From assembly GCA_021234155.1 (NCBI GenBank), contig JAJEKV010000056.1:9163488-9227487 (forward strand): DNA of 64,000 bases. The letters are read 5' to 3'. Numbering within the stretch: the stretch's first letter is position 1; every line of letters begins with the position of its first letter. Below the pieces are notes generated by a model, which had not been told where the DNA came from, ran no database searches, and saw only the letters and a list, made by a program, of their open reading frames with translations. The translations under genes and the position numbers were made by a program. Positions 1 through 9,243 of this stretch are shown piece after piece. The DNA comes from Isoetes taiwanensis. Taxonomy: Eukaryota > Streptophyta > Lycopodiopsida > Isoetales > Isoetaceae.

Positions 1-99
1 AATGGCAAGGTTATAGTTGTATCTTGAGCTATGTAATGGATATAGCTTGACAAGTTAAGTTGGGAATGCATCAAATTAGACTGGAATGATAGAGGTCAA
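1..99. other. Flank left of element 1
   Basis: Short AT-rich flank before the first LTR. I see no gene or repeat in it. A target-site duplication cannot be tested because the matching right end of element 1 is not in the window. Confidence 0.4.
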
Positions 100-1658
100 T
101 GTGACGTTCCAGCATAACATACGATATGAATACGTATATTATACTGACACGTCACTAGTACATGTCGACTCAGACGACATGTACACGGCGACCGTAAAGG
201 GTAGTACCCTAGGGTACGAACTTGTGAACCATTATATTGCACATGTTAAAGCAACATGTGAATATAATCCCTTTTTGCCACGTGGCAATGACCCATTGAC
301 CAAAAAGGGACCAGCCCTAAATGCGTGGAGATAAAGGGGCATAAACCCTAAAAGGGAAACCCTTTCGCCAGCCCCCGAAGTCTCGGATTGAGCGGCGAGA
401 GGACGATTCCCTTTGAAGCGGAAGCAGAGAAGGCGGACTTCCTAGGTTGCAGCTCGATCCAAGATCGGCGGACTCGGTGATCAGCAAAACATGGAGCTTT
501 GTGGGAGTGGGGAACCCACCAAGATGCGGGTGAGCAGTTGATTCAATAGGTAGATCCGAAGTTATCGGGCCTCTTTCATAGAGTTTAGCATTCATTCTTA
601 GCTATAGGCTTACCCCTACAGCCTAAGAATGATAGACACTAACAAAGGAACCTAACCATGTATGATTAGGTAGATTAGAATAGATGTATTCTATTATTTT
701 CAGTTCTGTTGTGATGATGTTTTGACATTCTATGCGCCACTCTTGTGTATTGGGAAGGGGGTAGAGACCCGAGCCCAAGTAGTTGTATGATCATAGTTTT
801 AGCCCATTAATTCCCATTAACGCGCACGGCATAAGAGCCCGCCCGGCCGTGGGTGGCGGAAAATGACCGGTGACAAGGAAGGGCTTGTCTCGATCACGCT
901 TGATCCCTCCCGCGTGCGTAGCGGCGGCAGGGAACATTGTGGGCTAGGCCTAATACCACTGGCACTGCGTGCGGGCAGGGTATGGGCTCGACACCTCTTG
1001 GGTGATGCGTCATCTTCTAGGGGTTCAAGTCGTATACGAGCAGTGGCTCTCTAGCTCGCTTTGTGATTGGCATGAACCTTCCGAGGAGGAGAGTGATCTC
1101 CTCCCCGCCTCATCGGGAGCTGGGGAGATGCAACCCGAGAGTAGCCCCTTTGGCTATGAACCCGGGGCTAGATTGGGGCTCCAATACTTTTCAGCCCTAT
1201 CCGCAAAGTATGCACCGGGAGGGGCGAATGGAGTGGACTACCCAACGACCATGTTTCTATGCCCAAATCCATTTGCCATGAATTCATGCGCATTGTTATC
1301 CGGAGACCCAAGCCGTCAGTCTATCCCCAAGAGTCTGAGCCTGGGTAGGATTTCCCCATGTTATGTTGATGTACTAATGTGTTGTTGCAGCTACTGTGAT
1401 ATGGTGGACCACCCTTCGAGATGGGTATGTTATTGTTGATTGATGTCATGTGCTCATGTGTGTTTACGCTTCCGCAGCTAGATCAATCCCGAGGGAGACG
1501 GGATGAATGACACGTCCATTCTTCCCCGTCGGGTTCTTGGCCACCAGCAAGAGCCCGATGTTAGGTGGACGGCCTCATGTCAGCGAGCAGATGCTGGTTT
1601 GAGGGATGATCTCCAGTTTGTATACGATCGGGGCATCGTATAGGAGCTGGGGCCGTCA
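100..1658 (+). repeat. 5' LTR of element 1
   Basis: The segment starts TGTGACGTTCCAGCATA and ends GGGGCCGTCA, the TG...CA ends of an LTR. Its first ~120 nt resemble the start of the element 2 LTRs read on the minus strand (same TGTGACGTTCCAGCATAA beginning, same later ACATGTACA-type motifs). A primer binding site follows three nt after its end. The length of 1559 bp is close to the 1604 bp of the element 2 LTRs, and the rest is clearly diverged. Short ORFs inside are incidental. No second copy was seen in the window, so the element is 3'-truncated or decayed. Confidence 0.8.
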
Positions 1659-1661
1659 CAA

Positions 1662-1673
1662 TGGTATCAGAGC
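1662..1673 (+). other. Primer binding site, initiator-tRNA-Met type
   Basis: TGGTATCAGAGC, complementary to the 3' end of plant initiator methionine tRNA, lies three nt after the LTR end. This is the standard minus-strand primer site of many plant LTR retrotransposons. It fixes element 1 on the + strand. Confidence 0.9.
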
Positions 1674-1914
1674 CTTGATCTTGGCAGACCAAGATCGAGC
1701 ACTGACCGTATTCCTATAGGAACTAACTAATCTAGACATTCAGTCTTGGAGATAAAAGCCCAAGCACAAACCTCGAATAGTGGGAAATTTTTTTCCCAGG
1801 AATAGAGTTAGTAATTATCTAGAATTAGGATAATTAGAGAACATATTTAAGATGAAATAGATAGAAGAAAAGTCACCTAAGAAAGTCTAGCAAATTTTAG
1901 ACACTTTTTGGCTG

Positions 1915-1986
1915 ACACCTCCAAGGATGCGCCAGGAGCATGTTAGGTCCAGACCTAACTGGTCTCTCGCGCATGCTTAGAGGGGT
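1915..1986 (+). repeat. 72-nt nested hairpin repeat, element 1 copy 1
   Basis: The outer arms begin ACACCTCCAAGGATGCGC and end GCGCATGCTTAGAGGGGT. The inner hairpin is GTTAGGTC-CA-GACCTAAC. The outer stem has one C/A mismatch not found in copies 2 and 3. All five element 1 copies are exactly 72 nt. Confidence 0.85.
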
Positions 1987-2127
1987 CACTCCATATGAAC
2001 CCTAGAACTCGGCCTTAGGAGCCCCAAATTGTAAAATAAAAGATGAAATTCCACTTAAAAAGCTCGAGTTAGCTAGATTTGAGTGTTAAAACACAGAAAA
2101 ACATTAAGTAAAAGTTATTTTGGAGCA

Positions 2128-2199
2128 ACACCTCTAAGGATGCGCCAGACACTAGTTAGGTCACGACCTAACACCCTTCTCGCGCATGCTTAGAGGGGT
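2128..2199 (+). repeat. 72-nt nested hairpin repeat, element 1 copy 2
   Basis: Best-paired copy. The left arm ACACCTCTAAGGATGCGC pairs with the right arm GCGCATGCTTAGAGGGGT at 16 of 18 positions, with one central G/G mismatch and one A/G near the base. The inner hairpin GTTAGGTC-AC-GACCTAAC is a perfect 8-bp palindrome. Confidence 0.88.
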
Positions 2200-2340
2200 C
2201 CACCAAAAGTAACCTCGGAATTTGATCAAAACTTACTCAAATTGTAAAAGTAATGATAGAATCCCACTTAGAATGCTTCAATTAGTTGGAAATGCATGTT
2301 AATTTGTTTAAATTGGATAAGTTTAAAGCAAAAAGGGCCA

Positions 2341-2412
2341 ACACCTCTAAGGATGCGCCAGGGCATAGTTAGGTCTGGACCTAACACCCTCCTCGCGCAT
2401 GCTTAGAGGGGT
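2341..2412 (+). repeat. 72-nt nested hairpin repeat, element 1 copy 3
   Basis: Same outer arms as copy 2. The inner hairpin is GTTAGGTC-TG-GACCTAAC. It lies 91 nt before the ATG of the histone-like remnant. Confidence 0.88.
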
Positions 2413-2503
2413 TCGAGCGAAAAAAAAAGGTTGAAGAAGACCTAGCTTCGATTCGAGATATGGAGGATTTCATCAACAAACCAAGAAAATAAGCAAGGCA
2501 GAG

Positions 2504-2560
2504 ATGGAGGTCGTGCAACACTTTGAAGACTCATTGGCGTGCACGCTCCACGGAAAAAAA
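2504..2560 (+). pseudogene. Histone H3-like ORF remnant of element 1, part 1
   Basis: Translation reads MEVVQHFEDSLACTLHGKK. It matches the alpha-2 helix of the H3 fold (canonical LVGLFEDTNLCAIHAKR) and the corresponding part of the element 2 protein (HIVQSFEDSIACAMHAKR). FED, the Cys and the His of the H3-H3 interface are kept. The whole N-terminal part of the ORF (tail, charged linker, alpha-1) is missing here, so the ATG is probably just an internal Met. Reading is broken at an A-run by the 5.5-kb insertion and resumes at 8052. Identification rests on my own alignment. Confidence 0.8.
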
Positions 2561-2599
2561 CAAGGTGCTGCGCACGGAGGGTTGCCCTACGGTGGCCCG

Positions 2600-5500
2600 A
2601 GAATGTGTTTTCATGTTTCTTGTTGTCGTTTCGTTTTCATGGTTCTTGTTGGGTCATTTTATGTGTCGAGGCTTATTAATGGTTTGAACGTGGGGTTTTG
2701 TTTTGTGTTGTTTTGTTTTGTTTATGAATTGTACATGGACCAAGAAGAGGCTTGCAAAGCTCATTACCTAGACCAATTAGGATTGACGTGATTATGATCT
2801 TTGTCTAAAACACATTAGCCATTTATGAAGAATGCTTTTTGTAGTTATATTAGTAATGGAAATTGTACAGGGCCTGTATGAATACATGCTTTCATTTTCT
2901 TAGTGAATGCATAGAAATATTAAGAATAGAGGACCCAATGGTAGAAAAGGACCAATTCGTGCTTTGGTAATATTGGTAAAGAAGTTGCATCAAGATGCAG
3001 ATGCAAACAGACCTATTATTGTCAATAAAATGCAGATTATGATGTTCCAAGATGTTTAATGAATGTCGGGCAAATACGTCTAAAAAGCTAAATGATAAAA
3101 TCTTCTAGCAAAATCATATAAGTACTTCTACAACAATGTTTGATAAAGGCTGCGCTCTATATCTGTAATAGAAAAGTATATCAATGTCTAAGAATGTAAT
3201 TATCCTTGGCATCAAATTATATGTTTATTGCATATTGGACATTAACACAACTTGTTTATTAGGGGTACACACATGATTGAAATGTTGCATGATGTCCTCA
3301 AGGATGTATGTCATATGATTGTTCTTTTACACCATGATTTAATCATATTAAACTATGCAATTATGTCTATTGTGAAGGGCGATATAATCAATGTACTTGT
3401 GTAAGTAGTTGCTCTTATTTAAACAATTTGTTCATGTGGTTATTTCAGAGCTGGTAAAAATAGCCGAGTCATTTGATGTTGTTTCTAGATAGCTCTACCA
3501 TCACAAATACGGACATTAACTTATAGATAGAGCATTTGTTGTCTAGATGATCCAATTTTATGGCTGTACGAGGGCTATTCAAAAACATTCCAATGTGCTT
3601 AGGAGTTGCAATCCCAGCAAGCCAAGCGGTGGTCTAAATAGCTGCTTCACTGAATCTCTGCCATGTCATGGATTATAGAATGACTTGAGCAACCTTCTAA
3701 TGAAAGGCTTAACATTATTGCAAAAGAGGTTGCTCACAAAAGACAACTCGATTTGTTGCTTACAAAATACATTAGGCTGGACAATTGCTCCGTACATACC
3801 TCCTATTACTGTAAACAATCTTCCTGTCTACTCCTAAATGAACATACCAATACAATTGCTCTGTACATAACTCCTATTACTTGTACATACCTCCTATTAC
3901 TGTAAACAATCTCGCTGTGGACTCCTAAATGTGCACACCATGAGTTCATTATCCTAACCCAATGCAAATAAAGGGAAACTAGCATACATCTTTTTACACC
4001 AACTATGCAAAACATGAAGTGCAAAAAGAAAGGGCAGCTACGAAGAAAAAGCAGGTTCACCATAACCTTAAGCCAGATGGGTAGATGGGTAATGTCCCCG
4101 CCTTTGATGACCTTCAAACGACATAGCCGAGTGAGAAATCTTGATCATCTTGCCTGGAAGTATAAAGAACGGAGAAGTTAAGGGTCAACTTTCATAAATC
4201 TTGCACTTTAGCCAGTTGACACAACCGTGCTTGACTTTCCTCTATCATAACTTTTTCAAATAGTTCATTTCAACAGGAAAACTAATGCACATATTTGCCA
4301 TCATATTTGTTCTATTAGATGCAACAGGATCCTTGCACTCAATAATGAATGTAATGCATTTCAAAAAACGCATTCTGATTTTCCGATCAACTTTCCCGCT
4401 TGTTTCTTATAGCATTAAAATTCCTACTTGTAACATGCGATACCTTTTTACAAAGAATCGTTATAGAACAATAAATAAGGTTAGAAGAGCATTTACCATA
4501 GCTTCACCATCAAGAAATTGAGCTAGTCCATCTAACCCATGTGTAACAAAAAATCAACTCCTCATTTGTTAACCTGCACAAAAATGTTAACAACACTAGT
4601 AAAATTAACATCCAAACATGCTTTTGATGACATGGAAAATAAAACTATTAACAAAAAGTGGAATACGGATGGCATTAGACTTGAAAGGCATTCTACTGTG
4701 GCTTTTAAAAGCTACCAAACAAATGCAAAATGCAAGCCTTAAATCCCCAAAATCAAATGAAATTTCTCATGTTGGTAACTGTCCAATGCTGAAAGAATAT
4801 CATGCAAGTTGTACCCGTCCTCCTCCATGTTGAGCAAGCCAGTCCTCTAGCGGATCAATGTATATATCAAATCGTATGAGAGAGATTAGACATCCTTGGT
4901 GCACTCTGACACTACTGTTGATACAGTGGCATTATGGCAACGCCCGAAATTTGAGACTATTTCATATAGCTCAGATAATCGCATTTTGCTATCCTCGAGG
5001 GACTCTTAGCAATGATAACCTCTCCCACAACTCCTTCCTAGGAACGAAGGTCGAAAAGCCTTTGCAAAATCTACGAAGCAGTAGTATATAGCTTGTCATT
5101 TAGTTTTGTTGTCCTCTAGTAGAATACAAATGTGAAAATATGGTCAATGCTGAAATGCTTAGGTCTGGATCGTGCTTGTTCAAGTGTGAAAATGTGGTCA
5201 ATCGTGGGATGCTTAGGTCTAAAACCTATATGGTCAATCGTGGGGTGCTTAAATCTAAAATCTATATGTCCAAGTACCCACACCGCTATTTCCTCTAACT
5301 TGCTCCTCCTATACATTGCATATTTTCACAAACATTGCTACAACTGATCTTTGATTTGAAATGAGTAGGTGTTTTTTATAACTTTGCAAAAGTCGAATCT
5401 TCAAATTTATCGATTGGATGTATGGTTTCGAATGAGAAGTGCTTTCCTATAACTTTGAGAATTCAAATCTTTAACAAAAGCACTATTGAGGCTTGTTCTT

Positions 5501-6428
5501 GAAAGCAAAATGCAAAATGCAAAACCAAATGAGTTTTCTATGCAGCCATTTGCTATTAGGAAATTATTAATTAAATTATATTTTGAGGTTTAGCTAACAG
5601 ATTCGCCTCTTTCCTCCAGCCAATTGGTATTGCAAGTGTTCAAGTGGTTAATTGCAATAGCAATAGTGGTGTTTTACCAACTTTATGACGTGTGGGAAAA
5701 TTTTCCAATACTATAACATCATCAGAAGCATTAAAAGACAGTTTGGCTAATTTACATACATGCTTCCCCCTCAAAAAAATTTAAGTTCTTTATAAATTAC
5801 CATAACTTCTCATCCACCCGCTCCTGGCCATAAAGTTGGACCTGCAAAATTGGTAGATAATAAGAACTCACTCCCAGAATTCTTGTCATTTCAAAACATA
5901 CAAGACAGACCACCATAAGATTAACACGCCCAACAGCTTCTGGACCCTTTGACAAAAATCCTGCAAAATGTTTACTCCCGAAAAGCATATCAAGCTATTA
6001 GCTTCGTTTTCACCGTTTCAGGTGTCGGTTTTCCTGTTCTTTTCTCGTATGAATCTTCCAGGTCCTGTAAACACAACCATCTTTTCAGATTGCTTTTCTT
6101 TACTATTAGAACGCTGTTTATTTTTTGCACCCACAACATTATGCAAAAGTCTTTGCCCTCTATATGTGAAAATCCAAGCTATAAGCATTTGTCAATGTAT
6201 GAATTCACAAATTGTTTTTCTCCATTAGTTAGGCCTCTGATGGCATGACCCATATTTTCATGTCCAATGCATGGTACAGCCTGGTCATAAGGGTTCATTT
6301 AAAAGAATTGGTTATATGTGCGCATAAGTCTATGAGTTGGCAAGACAACATCATTTCAGAAAATTCGGATGATGTCTTGAAGAATTTATAGAGTTGAGGA
6401 TCTTAATATAGACATTCATGTTACATAC
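2600..6428. other. Non-coding part of the 5.5-kb insertion
   Basis: About 3.8 kb without a recognisable gene; the ORFs are short and look random. Two local direct repeats are visible. A ~48-nt block with CATACCTCCTATTACTGTAAACAATC occurs near 3793 and 3889. A TGGTCAAT-C/G-GTGGGATGCTTA-type block is repeated three times at 5138-5256. The remaining C-terminal exon(s) of the deformylase copy should lie here on the - strand, but I could not identify them. Confidence 0.4.
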
Positions 6429-7863
6429 CATAAGATATGGCATTACGTTGTTGAGCGTTTCTTTTGTCATCCGGTCTATGAAAAGAATACCCTGAAGCAA
6501 AATACAAAAGGCATCATCATACAAAACTTGTAGTTACAAATACACTTCTAGCTAGCTACTACTCCTTTTTTTATCGTTCCATTGATTGCTTAGTTTTCCC
6601 AACATTCTAAATGTAAGAATCTTCAAGATATGGGTAAGCGGAATTTATAAGTGCATCTCTGAAAAAAACAGGTGTACTCTAATCTTCAAAACTGAACAGG
6701 TTCATCATGTGATGTAAGGCTACGGAATACCTCCAAGTGATCATATTCATGCTGAAAGATGCGCGCTGTCCACCCTTTAAATGTCGTGCCAAACCTTTTT
6801 CCCATAATATCTTGTGCATCGATTCTAACAGTAGAAGGTCTCTGCAAATGTAAATTCAGGTATTCACAAACCATATCTTACAAACAGATGAAGAAAATCA
6901 CACCTTTAGAATTTTATTAATGTGGTTGAAACATTAGTTATATGCCACAAATCAGTATCAAACCAAGTGGCAGAAGCTCATATTGCTGCCTGAACGACCC
7001 CTGTAGGTATTGCCTCAATCAGCCACTGCTTTCAAGAGTTAGGATGACAATCATGCAAGCAAAAGTACAAACACTTTTGTGGTTGGAAAAGGATAAACGA
7101 TAGACATATGCATTTAGTGCTTTCAGGCATGATCATATTTAGGACATTCAAGGGTAATGCTTAGGCTTGAGGCCTCGAATTGAAACTTATTTTCAGGACA
7201 TGATGTTAAACTAATTATGCCTTCTTACCTCCACATCCACTGCAATGGAATCAATGGGTGGAAATGATATTTTCAGGACATGATGTTAAACTAATTATGC
7301 CTTCTTACCTCCACATCCACTGCAATGGAATCAATGGGTGGAAATGACAAGCATCCTTCTTCAGCTAGCTCTCGTGACTTTCCATACTTTACAATTTTTG
7401 GATTCACAAACACATACTCTGTACCACTTCCCCTCTCACCCGATGGATTGAACACCATAAGCTGAACATTCACTCCAGCTTGCGGTGCAGATAATCCTAC
7501 CCCTTCCGTCCTGCATACAAAAGGGAACAAATAAAAAACACGAGTTAATTAGTCCTTGTATCTAAACCTTCTTGTACCAGAGATAACGTCCATTTACCTG
7601 TACATTACTTCAAACATTTCCTTTACGAATTGCTGGAGTCTCTCATCAAATAAGCTAATACGTCTATTCTTAGCCCTCAGTCTCGGATCAGGATAGAGCA
7701 CAATTTCTAGAGGGGATTAAAATTGGTCGTATCCACATTCCCGAACAAAAGGCCTAGTTTTTCCTTCCAATTCGTAGAGAAAGCTCGCCGTCGGAGGTGC
7801 AAGCATGGGGTAGAAATTGCTGACGGATGGGAGGGAGAGGCTACTTTTCTTTGGAAGAGGCAT
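6429..7863 (-). pseudogene. PDF1B: Peptide deformylase (PDF1B-like) gene copy, probably broken
   Basis: Peptide deformylases remove the formyl group from the N-terminal Met of nascent proteins; the plant PDF1B type works in plastids and mitochondria. Four exons can be spliced with GT-AG borders: 7863-7598, 7510-7309, 6841-6731 and 6491-6429. All three catalytic motifs are present: GVGLSAPQ (exon 2), EGCLSFP (exon 2) and HEYDHLE (end of exon 3). Exon 4 continues as GILFIDRM, as in the family. Metal ligands (Cys of EGCLS, both His of HEYDH) and the catalytic Glu are intact. However, an in-frame TAA at 7717-7719 separates the N-terminal, transit-like part from the mature enzyme. An 80-bp tandem duplication sits at the exon 2 donor, and the last exon(s) were not found. 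The copy lies inside an insertion in a retrotransposon. I infer a transduplicated pseudogene. A sequence error at the TAA is the main alternative. Confidence 0.75.
7188..7347. repeat. 80-bp tandem duplication at the deformylase exon 2 donor
   Basis: The block starting TATTTTCAGGACATGATG at 7188 is repeated from 7268, nearly identical over 80 bp. It contains the 3' end of exon 2 and its GT donor, so the intron holds a second partial exon with its own donor. Confidence 0.85.
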
Positions 7864-8047
7864 CGTCTGGGTCCGTGGACACCGCCATAGCCGTTCTGTT
7901 TTTATTTATGAAAGCTGGATGACCTAACATTTACAGGCAGCAGCAAGTTTTTAGCAGTCATCAGCATATGCTAGGTATATGCCGGCATATACCTGGATAT
8001 TCCCACATACCCACATAAACGAGGGTTTGCCCCCCTAGGGGCAACCC

Positions 8048-8114
8048 AAAAAGGGTCACTGTGACACCGAAAGACATGAGACTGGCGAAGTACATCAAGA
8101 GAACAGATAAATAG
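8048..8114 (+). pseudogene. Histone H3-like ORF remnant of element 1, part 2 (C-terminus)
   Basis: Translation from 8052 reads RVTVTPKDMRLAKYIKRTDK and then TAG. It matches the loop 2 and alpha-3 region of H3 (RVTIMPKDIQLARRIRG) and the element 2 protein end (RVTCMPKDMRLAKFIKKEF). Joined in order with 2504-2560 it gives the last ~37 residues of an H3 fold. Both parts lie on the same strand and in the order expected from element 2, so one ORF was split by the insertion. Confidence 0.82.
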
Positions 8115-8269
8115 GACAGGAACTACTTTTTTTTGTAACTAAGTAGCTTATATATATATATTGTGAAAATTTTGAATAATAAGGATGTATAGTGTCTTTA
8201 AAATGTGTGTGAAAACAAGTATAGTAGCAATTTAAGAAGCAAAGGGGAATTTTAGTTAAAAAGAGGTCA

Positions 8270-8341
8270 ACACCTCCAAAGATGCGCCAGACACTAGTTA
8301 GGTCCCAACCTAACTATGCTCTCGCGCATGCTTAGAGGGGT
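8270..8341 (+). repeat. 72-nt nested hairpin repeat, element 1 copy 4
   Basis: The arms are ACACCTCCAAAGATGCGC and GCGCATGCTTAGAGGGGT, slightly weaker than in copies 2 and 3. The inner hairpin is GTTAGGT-CCCA-ACCTAAC, still perfect. Confidence 0.85.
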
Positions 8342-8465
8342 CCAGCCACCATTGATCAGCCACTTCCCTGCTCCAAATGAAGTAAATAAGCACACAAAAT
8401 TGCATTACATAAGAAGATAAGTAAGAATTCACCTCTTAAACTTGTTTTGGCATCATTTGGGCACA

Positions 8466-8537
8466 ACACCTCCAAGGATGCGCCAGAGGCCACTTAGGTC
8501 CCAACCTAACTATGCTCTCGCGCATGCTTAGAGGGGT
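8466..8537 (+). repeat. 72-nt nested hairpin repeat, element 1 copy 5
   Basis: The arms are ACACCTCCAAGGATGCGC and GCGCATGCTTAGAGGGGT. The inner hairpin is TTAGGT-CCCA-ACCTAA. Length 72 nt. Confidence 0.85.
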
Positions 8538-8949
8538 CCAATTTTTCAAACCCCATAACTTGAGCTACAGAGCTCCAAATCGCCTGAAATTTGTTGCAAT
8601 AGGACCGTTAGACAACCTAGAATCCATTTATGACCTCAAATTAGGCTAGAAATGTCAAAATGACCAAAATTGCTCAAACCCTTGAATTGTTTTTCCAAAC
8701 TGTGGTTTGTTTGTAAATAGAAGCATACCCCATTAGTACCTCACAAGTATTGCTCTCGGCTCAAAGCTGATGCCTTACTCCTAGATAGAAGTGCCCAAGA
8801 ACACCCCTTTGTTATAGTCATCTAGACCTCAGCATAGCAACCCAAGTCCAACTGTTGGTACATCACCTCTGCTCATGCCAAAGGCACAAACCTTGACCTA
8901 ATTTTGTGTCCTTCTAATAGAGTTTGACCTATCTGACCGCCACATTGAC

Positions 8950-9243
8950 ACTCCCTATTGCCGGGGATACCTAGAAAGGAGCTAGAGTCTAGAGCTGCCC
9001 AAGTCACTCCATGTGTAGAGATTGGACTCCCCCAAACCAACTTTGCTAGGACCTTAGAGTATGCCTCAAACATCATGGAGGTTTTGCAAAACAACCCTCA
9101 TTTCATGCCATACCACACGTCCTAATGTCCATAGACTTGGAGATTATAGATATGTCTCCAGTAATGCTGCTCGAGCCATCTTGCTTGCTTATAGAGCCCA
9201 AAATGTTGTAGGAGAGCCCTTCAAGTGGACCCTTAGACTCTAG
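8950..9243 (+). pseudogene. Remnant of the second extra ORF of element 1
   Basis: Two frames together match the N-terminal part of the element 2 second ORF. At 9061-9243 the translation contains RLGDYRYVSSNAARAILLAY and then RAQNVVGEPF, against RLPNYMSISANRRRYFSYNA...GQTQIGEP in element 2. Just upstream another frame gives EIGLPQTNFARTL, against GYFAPNTALKTAL. At least one frameshift and two stops break it. The product family is unknown to me. Its value is that it shows the second ORF is shared by two diverged elements. Confidence 0.6.

Larger units (their letters stand above)
1674..2503 (+). other. Element 1 leader region with three hairpin repeats
   Basis: The 830 bp between primer site and the histone-like ORF remnant have no convincing ORF. 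Three copies of a 72-nt nested inverted repeat (listed separately) are spaced about 213 nt apart, separated by AT-rich spacers that share little sequence. I infer a structured retroelement leader. Confidence 0.6.
2559..8047. mobile_element. 5.49-kb insertion splitting the element 1 H3-like ORF
   Basis: The H3-like reading frame stops after HGKK at an A-run and resumes as RVTVTPKDM after another A-run. Everything between interrupts the ORF. AAAAA at 2554-2558 and 8048-8052 is compatible with a 5-bp target duplication. GGGTTGCCC near the left end (2579) and the complement of GGGGCAACCC at the right end form a short imperfect inverted pair, and the right end holds a near-palindrome around CCTAGG. 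The transposon class is not clear. The cargo includes an intron-containing peptide deformylase copy on the - strand, so this is either gene capture by a DNA transposon or a complex insertion. Confidence 0.55.
8115..8949 (+). other. Element 1 spacer between the two extra ORFs, with two hairpin repeats
   Basis: AT-rich DNA with two further copies of the 72-nt nested repeat. Otherwise no gene is seen. It occupies the same place as the three-copy spacer 45357-46161 of element 2. Confidence 0.55.

Noticed and set aside
86-1439. ORFs in the first LTR as host genes
   Set aside because: The region is bounded by LTR ends and a primer site, and the translations show no domain.
1915-2412. Regularly spaced repeats resembling a CRISPR array
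   Set aside because: Copies are 72-nt nested inverted repeats inside a plant retroelement leader, ~213 nt apart, with unrelated copies downstream. No cas genes and a eukaryotic context.
7717-7719. RNA editing rescuing the deformylase stop
   Set aside because: The U-to-C editing known in some land plants acts on organelle transcripts. This is a nuclear-type gene with introns.
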